Source: an uncultured bacterium
GTDB lineage: Bacteria; Patescibacteriota; Saccharimonadia; Saccharimonadales; Saccharimonadaceae
Direction of reading: 5' to 3'
Assembly (NCBI GenBank): GCA_937872185.1
Contig: CALMQN010000125.1
Location: forward strand, 1 to 6,399
DNA: 6,399 nucleotides
Position 1 is the stretch's first letter. Every line of letters starts with the position of its first letter. Position numbers and translations under genes: made by a program. Positions 1 through 4,616 of the stretch are shown one piece after another. The notes under the pieces are model-generated. The model did no database searches and had not been told where the DNA came from. It saw only the letters and a list, made by a program, of their open reading frames with translations.

Positions 1-287
1 TAGTAGCTTGGTTGTGGAGGTGCAAATGTCCAAGCAAGAAGCCAAAATGCTAGTATAATCATGCTAATAAGCACGGTTACACTACCGGTGACGAGCCCTG
101 CAATTGCCATGCCACGACCCTCTGGATGACGCATACTAATGCTACCAAACACAACGGCGACAGCACCCAACATAAACCCAAAAACTGGTATAAAGAACAA
201 TACCAAGCTAACAATTCCAGTCACTAGTGACGTAACTGCAAAACCTGTTCCGTGATGTACTGATGCGTTTTTCGTATCAACTGCCAT
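1..287 (-). CDS. DUF4190-type small membrane protein, partial
   Basis: The ATG is at 287-285 and the frame is open for 95 codons to base 3; the next codon begins TA, so it is either Tyr or a stop and the true end is outside the window. The peptide starts MAVDTKNASVHHGTGFAVTS. A first hydrophobic segment spans about residues 16-50 and contains repeated small residues and a Pro-Val-Phe-Gly turn. A short basic loop follows (Arg53, His54, Glu56, Arg58), then a second hydrophobic segment at about 59-88, then a Pro-rich tail. Two such segments around a loop ending GRGMAIAGLVTG are the DUF4190 pattern, a small integral membrane domain with no established biochemical role. A Shine-Dalgarno (AAAGGA) sits 6 bases before the ATG and fixes the start. 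It is divergent from the HIT-rlmH unit. Coding is well supported; the family call rests on pattern recognition and the function is unknown. Confidence 0.8.
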   Translation of the reverse strand, partial: MAVDTKNASVHHGTGFAVTSLVTGIVSLVLFFIPVFGFMLGAVAVVFGSISMRHPEGRGMAIAGLVTGSVTVLISMIILAFWLLAWTFAPPQPSY

Positions 288-293
288 TTTATA

Positions 294-299
294 TCCTTT
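294..299 (-). promoter_or_regulatory. Shine-Dalgarno of the DUF4190 gene
   Basis: Read on the minus strand, AAAGGA lies 6 bases before the ATG at 287. It is the best-placed Shine-Dalgarno in front of any recognised gene here and contrasts with HIT, femX and the 103-residue ORF, which have none. Confidence 0.7.
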
Positions 300-314
300 C
301 GTTAATCTACAAAA

Positions 315-323
315 AGTATACCA
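315..323 (-). promoter_or_regulatory. Extended -10 promoter of the DUF4190 gene
   Basis: On the minus strand the bases read TGGTATACT, an extended -10 (TGn plus TATACT, one base off TATAAT). Transcription would start near 308, leaving a leader of about 20 bases that includes the Shine-Dalgarno. I see no good -35 at 16-18 bases upstream, which extended -10 promoters can tolerate. It lies back to back with the HIT promoter, so the two may compete for polymerase. Confidence 0.5.
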
Positions 324-343
324 CGCTACAATTCAATCTACAG

Positions 344-349
344 TACAAT
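344..349 (+). promoter_or_regulatory. -10 box of the HIT-rlmH unit, predicting a leaderless mRNA
   Basis: TACAAT is followed by AGGTAT and then the ATG at 356. With the usual 7-base distance from the end of the -10 box, transcription would begin at the A of the ATG. The AGG at 350-352 is only 3 bases from the ATG, too close to act as a normal Shine-Dalgarno. No convincing -35 is visible. The box is the second half of a tandem 12-base near-repeat (326-337 and 338-349). Confidence 0.45.
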
Positions 350-355
350 AGGTAT

Positions 356-763
356 ATGAACGAACCATCAGTATTTACACGTATCCTAAACGGCGACATC
401 TTCCAAGAAAAAATCTATGAGGACGACCTCTGTTTTGTCATCCTTACGCACGAGCCACTGACGCCGGGACATATGCTAGTCATCCCACGCGCAGAGATCG
501 ACGACTTGTGGGACGTGCGAGACGACACCTACCAACATCTTATGGCTGTCTCAAAACAAATGGCGCTCAAAATGCGCACAGCCTACACCTACAAACGCGT
601 CGGCGTCATCGTTGAAGGCTTTGGCGTCCCGCACGCTCATGTCCATATCTTTGGCCTCAACAAGGCACTCAACCCTACAATCGCTGACCATATGGCAAAG
701 ACGAACAAAATTGCTGACCCAGCCGACCTCAAGACCGAGGCAGACAAACTCCGCGCATCATGA
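356..763 (+). CDS. HIT-family (histidine triad) nucleotide hydrolase/transferase
   Basis: This 135-residue protein has the size of a compact HINT-branch HIT protein. The triad is HAHVHIF at residues 93-99; His95 is the expected nucleophile that attacks the alpha-phosphate of a nucleoside phosphoramidate or similar nucleotide substrate. The N-terminus (SVFTRILNGDIFQEKIYEDD) and the region around residues 34-44 (PLTPGHMLVIP) match the HIT fold. The N-terminal Cys of many HINT proteins (CIFC-type) is absent, so that zinc site is not expected. The frame is open upstream to an ATG at 263, but that extension overlaps the divergent promoter and DUF4190 start and is unlike HIT N-termini; ATG 356 fits the family and the -10 box. 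It overlaps rlmH by 4 bases (ATGA), implying co-transcription and coupled translation. The physiological substrate cannot be read from sequence. Confidence 0.93.
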   Translation: MNEPSVFTRILNGDIFQEKIYEDDLCFVILTHEPLTPGHMLVIPRAEIDDLWDVRDDTYQHLMAVSKQMALKMRTAYTYKRVGVIVEGFGVPHAHVHIFGLNKALNPTIADHMAKTNKIADPADLKTEADKLRAS

Positions 764-1218
764 GTATCCGCGTCCTCGCCATCGGTAAAAAGCACGAGTC
801 GTGGATCAGCGATGGCATTGAACGCTACCAAAAGCGCCTCAAACAGCCGTTTTTGCTCGAATGGGTGCTGTTACCTCATTCAGCTCGTGAGGGCCTCGGA
901 GCCCGTGAGGAGGAGTCACAGCGCATACTTTCACGGCTTGATAGCAACGATTACGTTATTCTTTTGGACGAGAAAGGCACAATGCTCGACTCACCTGCCC
1001 TATCTCGCCTTCTACTCAGCCCGCTAGAATCATCAAAACGTGTCGTCCTGATCATTGGCGGCGCCTACGGCGTCGACGACTCTGTTCACGCCCGCGCCAA
1101 CAACGTCTGGTCACTCTCACCTCTCGTCTTTCCTCACCAACTCGTCCGCCTGATTGTGGCAGAGCAACTCTACCGCGCCCAAGAGATCGTAGCCGGTAAC
1201 CCCTATCATCACGAGTAG
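760..1218 (+). CDS. rlmH: 23S rRNA (pseudouridine1915-N3)-methyltransferase RlmH
   Basis: RlmH is a small SPOUT-class methyltransferase that uses S-adenosylmethionine to methylate pseudouridine 1915 in helix 69 of 23S rRNA, on the assembled 70S ribosome. The 152 residues match the family length of about 155. Visible landmarks are the N-terminal strand MSIRVLAIGKKHESWI, LLDEKG at 68-73, the glycine-rich trefoil-knot segment IIGGAYG at 98-104, FPHQLVRLIVAEQLYRA at 124-140 and the family-typical C-terminus GNPYHHE. Complete C-terminal motifs show it is intact. The start overlaps the HIT stop (ATGA at 760-763) and has no Shine-Dalgarno of its own, so translation probably depends on ribosomes terminating on the HIT gene. 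It contains no cysteine. The stop is TAG, and the frame after it stays open to 1338 (see the 30-codon candidate). Confidence 0.96.
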   Translation: MSIRVLAIGKKHESWISDGIERYQKRLKQPFLLEWVLLPHSAREGLGAREEESQRILSRLDSNDYVILLDEKGTMLDSPALSRLLLSPLESSKRVVLIIGGAYGVDDSVHARANNVWSLSPLVFPHQLVRLIVAEQLYRAQEIVAGNPYHHE

Positions 1219-1245
1219 ATTAATATCGCTAAGTGGAGCAAAGAG

Positions 1246-1338
1246 ATGCGCCATGATGGTATTCAAAGGGCTTGCGAAGCGATAGCGGAGGCCGAACGCC
1301 ATAGGCGGACGATAGTCCCCCATAAAGTGACCCGATGA
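1246..1338 (+). CDS. Doubtful 30-residue ORF after rlmH
   Basis: An ATG at 1246 is preceded by GGAG with a 7-base spacer, an ideal Shine-Dalgarno distance, and opens 30 codons to TGA at 1336-1338. The peptide begins MRHDGIQRACEAIAEAERHR and is charged, probably helical and very basic at the end. It lies in the rlmH frame, so reading through the rlmH TAG would append about 39 residues. I recognise no family. It may be a real small protein, a decayed fragment of a longer gene, or chance. An open minus-strand frame (1323-1117) covers the same bases, which weakens the case for either. Confidence 0.22.
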   Translation: MRHDGIQRACEAIAEAERHRRTIVPHKVTR

Positions 1339-1348
1339 ATACTATCGT
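1309..1348. repeat. 8-bp inverted repeat between rlmH and the 103-residue ORF
   Basis: ACGATAGT at 1309-1316 is the exact reverse complement of ACTATCGT at 1341-1348, separated by 24 bases. A smaller pairing (ATCGCT at 1225-1230 with AGCGAT at 1278-1283) lies just upstream. Neither is followed by a U-run, so this is not a standard intrinsic terminator. It may be a processing or RNA-stability structure, or an operator 38 bases before the TTGACA promoter. No other recognisable RNA is seen between 1219 and 1385. Confidence 0.35.
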
Positions 1349-1385
1349 GACGTATCTCGCAGAACGTTGCTGTATGAGCATAGAC

Positions 1386-1414
1386 TTGACAATAAACAAA
1401 GCTTATGCTATATT
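1386..1414 (+). promoter_or_regulatory. Strong sigma70-type promoter for the 103-residue ORF
   Basis: TTGACA at 1386-1391 matches the -35 consensus perfectly. A 17-base spacer follows, then TATATT at 1409-1414, with a TGC extended -10 at 1406-1408. Start of transcription is expected near 1421, leaving a leader of about 22 bases. The leader is A-rich (ACCAATAAAAAACACAC) and has no Shine-Dalgarno. This is the best promoter in the window and points to high expression of what follows. Confidence 0.85.
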
Positions 1415-1442
1415 GGTATCTGTAAACCAATAAAAAACACAC

Positions 1443-1754
1443 ATGTACCCACTAATAATCAACCCACTCCCTATCCTCCTCACCCTCACCACCTCTTTTG
1501 GCGTACTCCTTCACGATACACAAATTGACCGTGCGACAACCACTGCACTCGCACTCCCCGCCATTGTTGCATCATACGGCGCAGCTGATATTGCCTTAAA
1601 GCTCAGCGACCCACATACTCACGCCGAGCGTGTCCACTTGGCCGCCAGTGAACCTCGTGTTCAAGCTCGCGGTAACGACGACAAAAAGTATATCTTCAGT
1701 AAAAAGTTACGTGTTAACACCTACGGCAGCGACTACTCGTGGCCATCAGTCTAA
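1443..1754 (+). CDS. Unrecognised 103-residue protein with two hydrophobic segments
   Basis: I cannot assign a named family. The protein starts MYPLIINPLPILLTLTTSFG. Its first hydrophobic stretch (about 3-23) could be a signal anchor or transmembrane helix. A second, more Ala-rich one (about 33-53, ATTTALALPAIVASYGAADI) could be another helix. The C-terminal half is polar and basic: SDPHTHAERVHLAASEP at 55-71, then GNDDKKYIFSKKLR at 77-90, ending in an aromatic tail (Tyr94, Tyr98, Trp100). It lacks cysteine. Support for coding: a near-perfect promoter correctly placed upstream, ATG as the first start after it, a frame filling the space to valS, and a plausible membrane-hairpin architecture. 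Initiation must be Shine-Dalgarno independent. It may be a lineage-restricted CPR small protein, but I cannot confirm homologues. It converges on valS, 4 bases between stops. Confidence 0.72.
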   Translation: MYPLIINPLPILLTLTTSFGVLLHDTQIDRATTTALALPAIVASYGAADIALKLSDPHTHAERVHLAASEPRVQARGNDDKKYIFSKKLRVNTYGSDYSWPSV

Positions 1755-1758
1755 TCTG

Positions 1759-4305
1759 TTAGTTCAGAATTTCTAGTTCGGCCAGTAGCGTTTTTACCAA
1801 CGCTTGTTTTATTTCCAGCTGTTTTTTCGTATCATCCACCAGCGCGGCTGGTGCTTTTTCAATGTATGCCTTGTTACCAAGGCGCGCTTCAAACATCGCA
1901 ATCGCCCCGTGGGCTTCAGCCAAGCGGCTTTCCAGATTAGTACGGTGTTCGTACAGCGTTTCTTCGCTGACATCCAACCATGCTTCGCGACCGCTGTTTG
2001 GAAGGCGAAGGCCCTTGGCCTGATCAACACGCGTTACTTCTTGCAGCTTCGCCAGACGCTTGATCAAATCTGCATTATCAGCAATCAATGTGTCGGTCTC
2101 AAACAACAATCGATACTTTTCGTTACCTGGCAGTTCCGACGTCACAAAACGGATCTCGCTGACCAAATCTTTCAACTGGCCAAACTCTGCGGCGGCAATA
2201 TCGTTATACGCGTAATCCGTCGGCCAGGCGGTCGTCATCAATACATCATCGTGCCACGACAATGTCTGCCAAATAGTCTCGGTCACAAACGGCGCAAACG
2301 GATGAGCCAGCTTTAAACTGGTGTCTAGTACCCATGCCAACAGATCAGGATTGTCCTGCTGTTTGCTTGCCTCGATATACCAGTCGGCAACGTTATCCCA
2401 GATTGCATGGTACATACTGTCGCTGGCCTCGGCATAGCGATACTGGTTCAGTTGTCGTTCGATATCTGCGCTCGCTGTATTCAGTTCGCGGATTATCCAG
2501 TGGTCAACCAATGTTTTTGGTTCGGGATCATTGGGTGCATAGTGTTCGCCCAGCTTGTCTTCGACAAACCGTGCAATGTTCCACAGTTTGTTGGCGAAAT
2601 TACGACCCGCCACTACCTTGCCAGTACTAAACGCTTGGTTTTGGCCGGCGCTCCGTCCGGCAATGATACCCAGTCGCAGTGCATCTGATCCATAAGTGGC
2701 AATTGTCTCCATCGGATTGATCACGTTGCCCTTGGACTTGCTCATCTTGGCACCCTTTTCGTCCATCACCATGCCGTGCATATATACCTGTTTAAACGGC
2801 ACCTGGTCAGTGATGTACAGGCCCAGCATAATCATGCGGGCAATCCAACGGTCCAACAGATCACTGCCGGTTTCCATAAAGCTATTGGGGTAAAATCGCG
2901 ACAGATCACCCTTTGTCAAAAAATCAGTCGTAATAAACGGCCACTGACCACTGCTAAACCAGGTGTCAAAAGTGTCTTCCTCGCGACGATATGTTGTGCC
3001 GTTTACATCAATTGTCTTCTCGTCAACCCGGTCGTCAAAAATCCAATCATCGGGGTTATTAACGTTCTGAAACGCCGGAATCGGTATCCCCCAGGGGATC
3101 TGGCGTGACAGGTTCCAGTCTTTCAGATTATCCAGATACTGGATCAGCACGCGCTTGCGACTGGCTGGTGTAAATGCGATGTCCCCCGCCTCCAGCGCCT
3201 GCTTGGCGCGTTGTGCCAGTGGCTGAATCTTCAAAAACCATTGGTCCTTGATAAGCGGCTGGATTGGTAGGCCACTTTTGTAATCGTATCCGACGCTGTG
3301 CTCAATGACGGTCTTGCCCTTCAGTAGCTCTTGGGCTTCCAGCGCTGCCAGCGTGCGCTTGCGTGCGACCTCTGGTGTCAGACCCAAGAACTGCGACGGC
3401 GTGTTGATCATCGTGCCGTCAAAATCTATCACTTGAATACGGTCTAGGTTGTGACGCTGGCCAATTTCAAAATCATTTGGATCATGTGCAGGCGTAATCT
3501 TAACGGCACCCGTACCAAACTTCGGGTCAACGTATTCATCACCAATAATCGGAATCTCACGGTCAGTCAGCGGCAGCATCACACGGGTACCAATCAGGTG
3601 TTTATACCGCTCGTCGTCAGGGTGAACAGCCACGGCTGTATCGCCAAACATCGTTTCGGGTCGGGTCGTGGCAATCACGATCTCGCCGATCTTATCTAGC
3701 GTAGGATACGCAATCAGATACAGCGTCCCCTTCTCCATCTTGTGATCGACTTCGATATCGGAATAACTGGTCTGGTATTTTGTGCTGTAATTTACAATGC
3801 GCTCACCTCTGTAAATCAAGCCCTCGTCCCACAATTTTTTAAACGTGCCGTATACCGTCGTGATTACTTTCTCATCGAGTGTAAACACCAGGTCTTTCCA
3901 GCTGGCACTGGTGCCCAACGCCCGCAGTTGCAGCTCCATATTGCCGCGGTGCTTCTCGACAAAATTCCATACCTGGCTGTACAGCTGTTCGCGCGGAAAA
4001 TCAAAACGACTTCTGCCCTCTTTGGCCAGTTCGCGTTCATATACAACCCATGTTTCCAGTCCTGCGTGGTCGGCACCAGGGATAAAAGCGGTATCAAATC
4101 CCTTCATGCGCTTATATCGGACCAAAATGTCCTTTAAATTCATGTCCAGGGCATGGCCAATGTGCAGATCGCCATTGGCATTAGGCGGTGGCATCACCAC
4201 ACCAAAAGGTTCACCGTGACCACTGGCAAATCCCCCACTCTTCTCCCACAATGCATAAATGTTGGGCTCGTATTGGTTCGGATCGTAAGCTTTTGCCAGT
4301 CTCAT
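1759..4305 (-). CDS. valS: Valyl-tRNA synthetase
   Basis: This class I aminoacyl-tRNA synthetase charges tRNA(Val) in the cytoplasm; 848 residues is normal for a bacterial ValRS. The HIGH motif is HIGH at 48-51 in PPPNANGDLHIGH, and the KMSKS motif is at 520-524. The CP1 editing domain that hydrolyses Thr-tRNA(Val) lies at about 190-340, with TTRPETMFGDTAVAVHP (213-229) and GTGAVKITPAHDPNDFE (264-280). ValRS rather than IleRS or LeuRS is shown by DHAG (79-82), DTWFSSGQWPF (447-457) and the C-terminal coiled-coil arm (about 785-846) with the family pattern NKAYIEKAPAALVDD. Oddities: PGADHAGLETW replaces the usual PGTDHAGIATQ, RQIPWGIPIP replaces RQLWWGH-type sequence, and there is no cysteine in the protein, so Cys zinc knuckles are absent. 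The start at 4305 (MRLAKAYDPNQYEP) fits the family; only a weak purine-rich AAGAAAAGAAA precedes it. Confidence 0.96.
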   Translation of the reverse strand: MRLAKAYDPNQYEPNIYALWEKSGGFASGHGEPFGVVMPPPNANGDLHIGHALDMNLKDILVRYKRMKGFDTAFIPGADHAGLETWVVYERELAKEGRSRFDFPREQLYSQVWNFVEKHRGNMELQLRALGTSASWKDLVFTLDEKVITTVYGTFKKLWDEGLIYRGERIVNYSTKYQTSYSDIEVDHKMEKGTLYLIAYPTLDKIGEIVIATTRPETMFGDTAVAVHPDDERYKHLIGTRVMLPLTDREIPIIGDEYVDPKFGTGAVKITPAHDPNDFEIGQRHNLDRIQVIDFDGTMINTPSQFLGLTPEVARKRTLAALEAQELLKGKTVIEHSVGYDYKSGLPIQPLIKDQWFLKIQPLAQRAKQALEAGDIAFTPASRKRVLIQYLDNLKDWNLSRQIPWGIPIPAFQNVNNPDDWIFDDRVDEKTIDVNGTTYRREEDTFDTWFSSGQWPFITTDFLTKGDLSRFYPNSFMETGSDLLDRWIARMIMLGLYITDQVPFKQVYMHGMVMDEKGAKMSKSKGNVINPMETIATYGSDALRLGIIAGRSAGQNQAFSTGKVVAGRNFANKLWNIARFVEDKLGEHYAPNDPEPKTLVDHWIIRELNTASADIERQLNQYRYAEASDSMYHAIWDNVADWYIEASKQQDNPDLLAWVLDTSLKLAHPFAPFVTETIWQTLSWHDDVLMTTAWPTDYAYNDIAAAEFGQLKDLVSEIRFVTSELPGNEKYRLLFETDTLIADNADLIKRLAKLQEVTRVDQAKGLRLPNSGREAWLDVSEETLYEHRTNLESRLAEAHGAIAMFEARLGNKAYIEKAPAALVDDTKKQLEIKQALVKTLLAELEILN

Positions 4306-4331
4306 GCGTTTCTTTTCTTGATTATGTTATT

Positions 4332-4343
4332 TTTCACGTGAAA
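4332..4343. promoter_or_regulatory. Perfect palindrome TTTCACGTGAAA before valS
   Basis: This is a 12-bp perfect dyad with a CACGTG core, about 27 bases before the valS start. It fits a homodimer binding site or a self-pairing mRNA segment. It shares TTCAnnTGAA with the palindrome at 4374-4383; the centres are 41 bp apart, close to four helical turns. A weak alternative valS -10 (CATAAT on the minus strand, 4326-4321) would put this dyad in its promoter spacer. No regulator is encoded in the window. Confidence 0.4.
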
Positions 4344-4373
4344 TTTTGACACACATATACCCAGACTTTTTCA

Positions 4374-4383
4374 TTCATATGAA
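4374..4383. promoter_or_regulatory. Perfect palindrome TTCATATGAA in the valS leader
   Basis: This 10-bp perfect dyad also lies inside a hairpin-forming inverted repeat, TTTTCAT at 4368-4374 and ATGAAAA at 4379-4385 with a 4-base loop. It has the same TTCAnnTGAA outline as the dyad at 4332-4343. A third, degraded CACGTG site is at 4411-4416. It could be an operator or an RNA stem in the predicted valS leader. Confidence 0.35.
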
Positions 4384-4432
4384 AATGCCCACGTACGATT
4401 CCCAGGTTCTCACGTGTTTGTTTTCACTGTCA

Positions 4433-4441
4433 ATTATACCA
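4433..4441 (-). promoter_or_regulatory. valS: Extended -10 promoter of valS
   Basis: The minus strand reads TGGTATAAT, a perfect TATAAT with a TG extension. Transcription would start near 4427, giving a leader of about 120 bases before valS. The bases where a -35 would sit read TGTTTG at best, so recognition would rely on the extended -10. A leader this long contrasts with the leaderless or 22-base leaders of the plus-strand genes and leaves room for regulation of valS by RNA structure. Confidence 0.55.
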
Positions 4442-4463
4442 TATCGATGCACCCGCAAACAGC

Positions 4464-4616
4464 ATGCCCGTTGCCGTTATGGACGGGTGGCGTTCGGTGG
4501 GGCAGCACCCAAAATTGTTTACGGTAATCCGTAAAAATTTTAGGGGCAAACCGGACGACAGGACCCGCGAAGTCCAACTCTCAAGAGCGACATTATCAGG
4601 TATAATAGGGGTATGA
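4464..4616 (+). CDS. Doubtful 50-residue ORF overlapping the femX start
   Basis: An ATG at 4464 opens 50 codons to a TGA at 4614-4616 that overlaps the femX ATG as ATGA, the same geometry as HIT-rlmH. The peptide starts MPVAVMDGWRSVGQHPKLFT, is rich in Arg, Lys and Asp, and resembles nothing I know. Against it: no Shine-Dalgarno, no clear promoter upstream, a strong hairpin inside it, and a femX -10 box embedded near its end. It could be a leader peptide coupled to femX or simply chance. Confidence 0.2.
   Translation: MPVAVMDGWRSVGQHPKLFTVIRKNFRGKPDDRTREVQLSRATLSGIIGV
4508..4545. repeat. Long interrupted hairpin upstream of femX
   Basis: The pairing is TTTACGG (4518-4524) with CCGTAAA (4529-4535) around a TAAT loop. 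Outside it AAAATT (4511-4516) pairs with AATTTT (4536-4541) past a one-base bulge (G4517). CCC (4508-4510) then pairs with GGG (4543-4545) past a bulged A4542. This gives 16 bp in 38 bases, far more than the surrounding sequence offers. Neither strand has a U-run directly after it, so it is not a standard terminator. It could be a protein-binding site, an RNA element or the core of a small repeat. Confidence 0.55.
4601..4606 (+). promoter_or_regulatory. -10 box of femX, predicting a leaderless mRNA
   Basis: A perfect TATAAT is followed by AGGGGT and the femX ATG at 4613, the same 6-base spacing seen before HIT. Transcription is expected to start at the A of the ATG. The AGGGG at 4607-4611 is one base from the ATG, too close to be a working Shine-Dalgarno. 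No good -35 is seen around 4578-4583 (CTCTCA). Confidence 0.55.

Larger units (their letters stand above)
4306..4612. other. Divergent valS/femX regulatory region
   Basis: This 307-base stretch has no firm gene. The valS-proximal part (4306-4445) is AT-rich and holds the likely valS promoter and leader with the palindromes at 4332-4343 and 4374-4383. The femX-proximal part (about 4446-4600) is more GC-rich. It holds short pairings (CCCGT 4467-4471 with ACGGG 4483-4487; GGGTG 4485-4489 with CACCC 4506-4510; GGAC/GTCC within 4561-4575), the long hairpin at 4508-4545 and a doubtful 50-codon ORF. No T-box, tRNA or known riboswitch could be recognised by eye. Confidence 0.7.

Noticed and set aside
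263..355. Upstream ATG at 263 extending the HIT protein by 31 residues
   Set aside because: The extension overlaps the divergent gene's start and promoter, is unlike HIT N-termini, and a -10 box is placed exactly for ATG 356.
1117..1323. Minus-strand 68-codon frame over the end of rlmH and the spacer
   Set aside because: It lies largely antisense to the conserved RlmH C-terminus, has no clear promoter or ribosome site, and resembles no family I know.
1804..4219. Several long plus-strand frames opposite valS
   Set aside because: They are antisense to an intact conserved synthetase, have skewed composition with no domain signal, and lack initiation sites.
4306..4427. T-box riboswitch in the valS leader
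   Set aside because: No T-box sequence (AAGGGUGGAACCGCG-like), specifier loop or terminator/antiterminator pair with a U-run can be found.
4346..4534. Plus-strand 62-codon frame in the valS/femX spacer
   Set aside because: It starts at TTG, has no ribosome site, and runs over the valS promoter and leader palindromes. A TTGACA at 4346-4351 has no matching -10 at 16-18 bases.
4543..4600. GGGGC...GGACGACAGGA...GCGAA segment faintly like a tmRNA 5' end
   Set aside because: The GGxUUCGAC core is not matched, no tRNA-like 3' half or tag-peptide reading frame is present, and the conserved femX gene begins within 70 bases.
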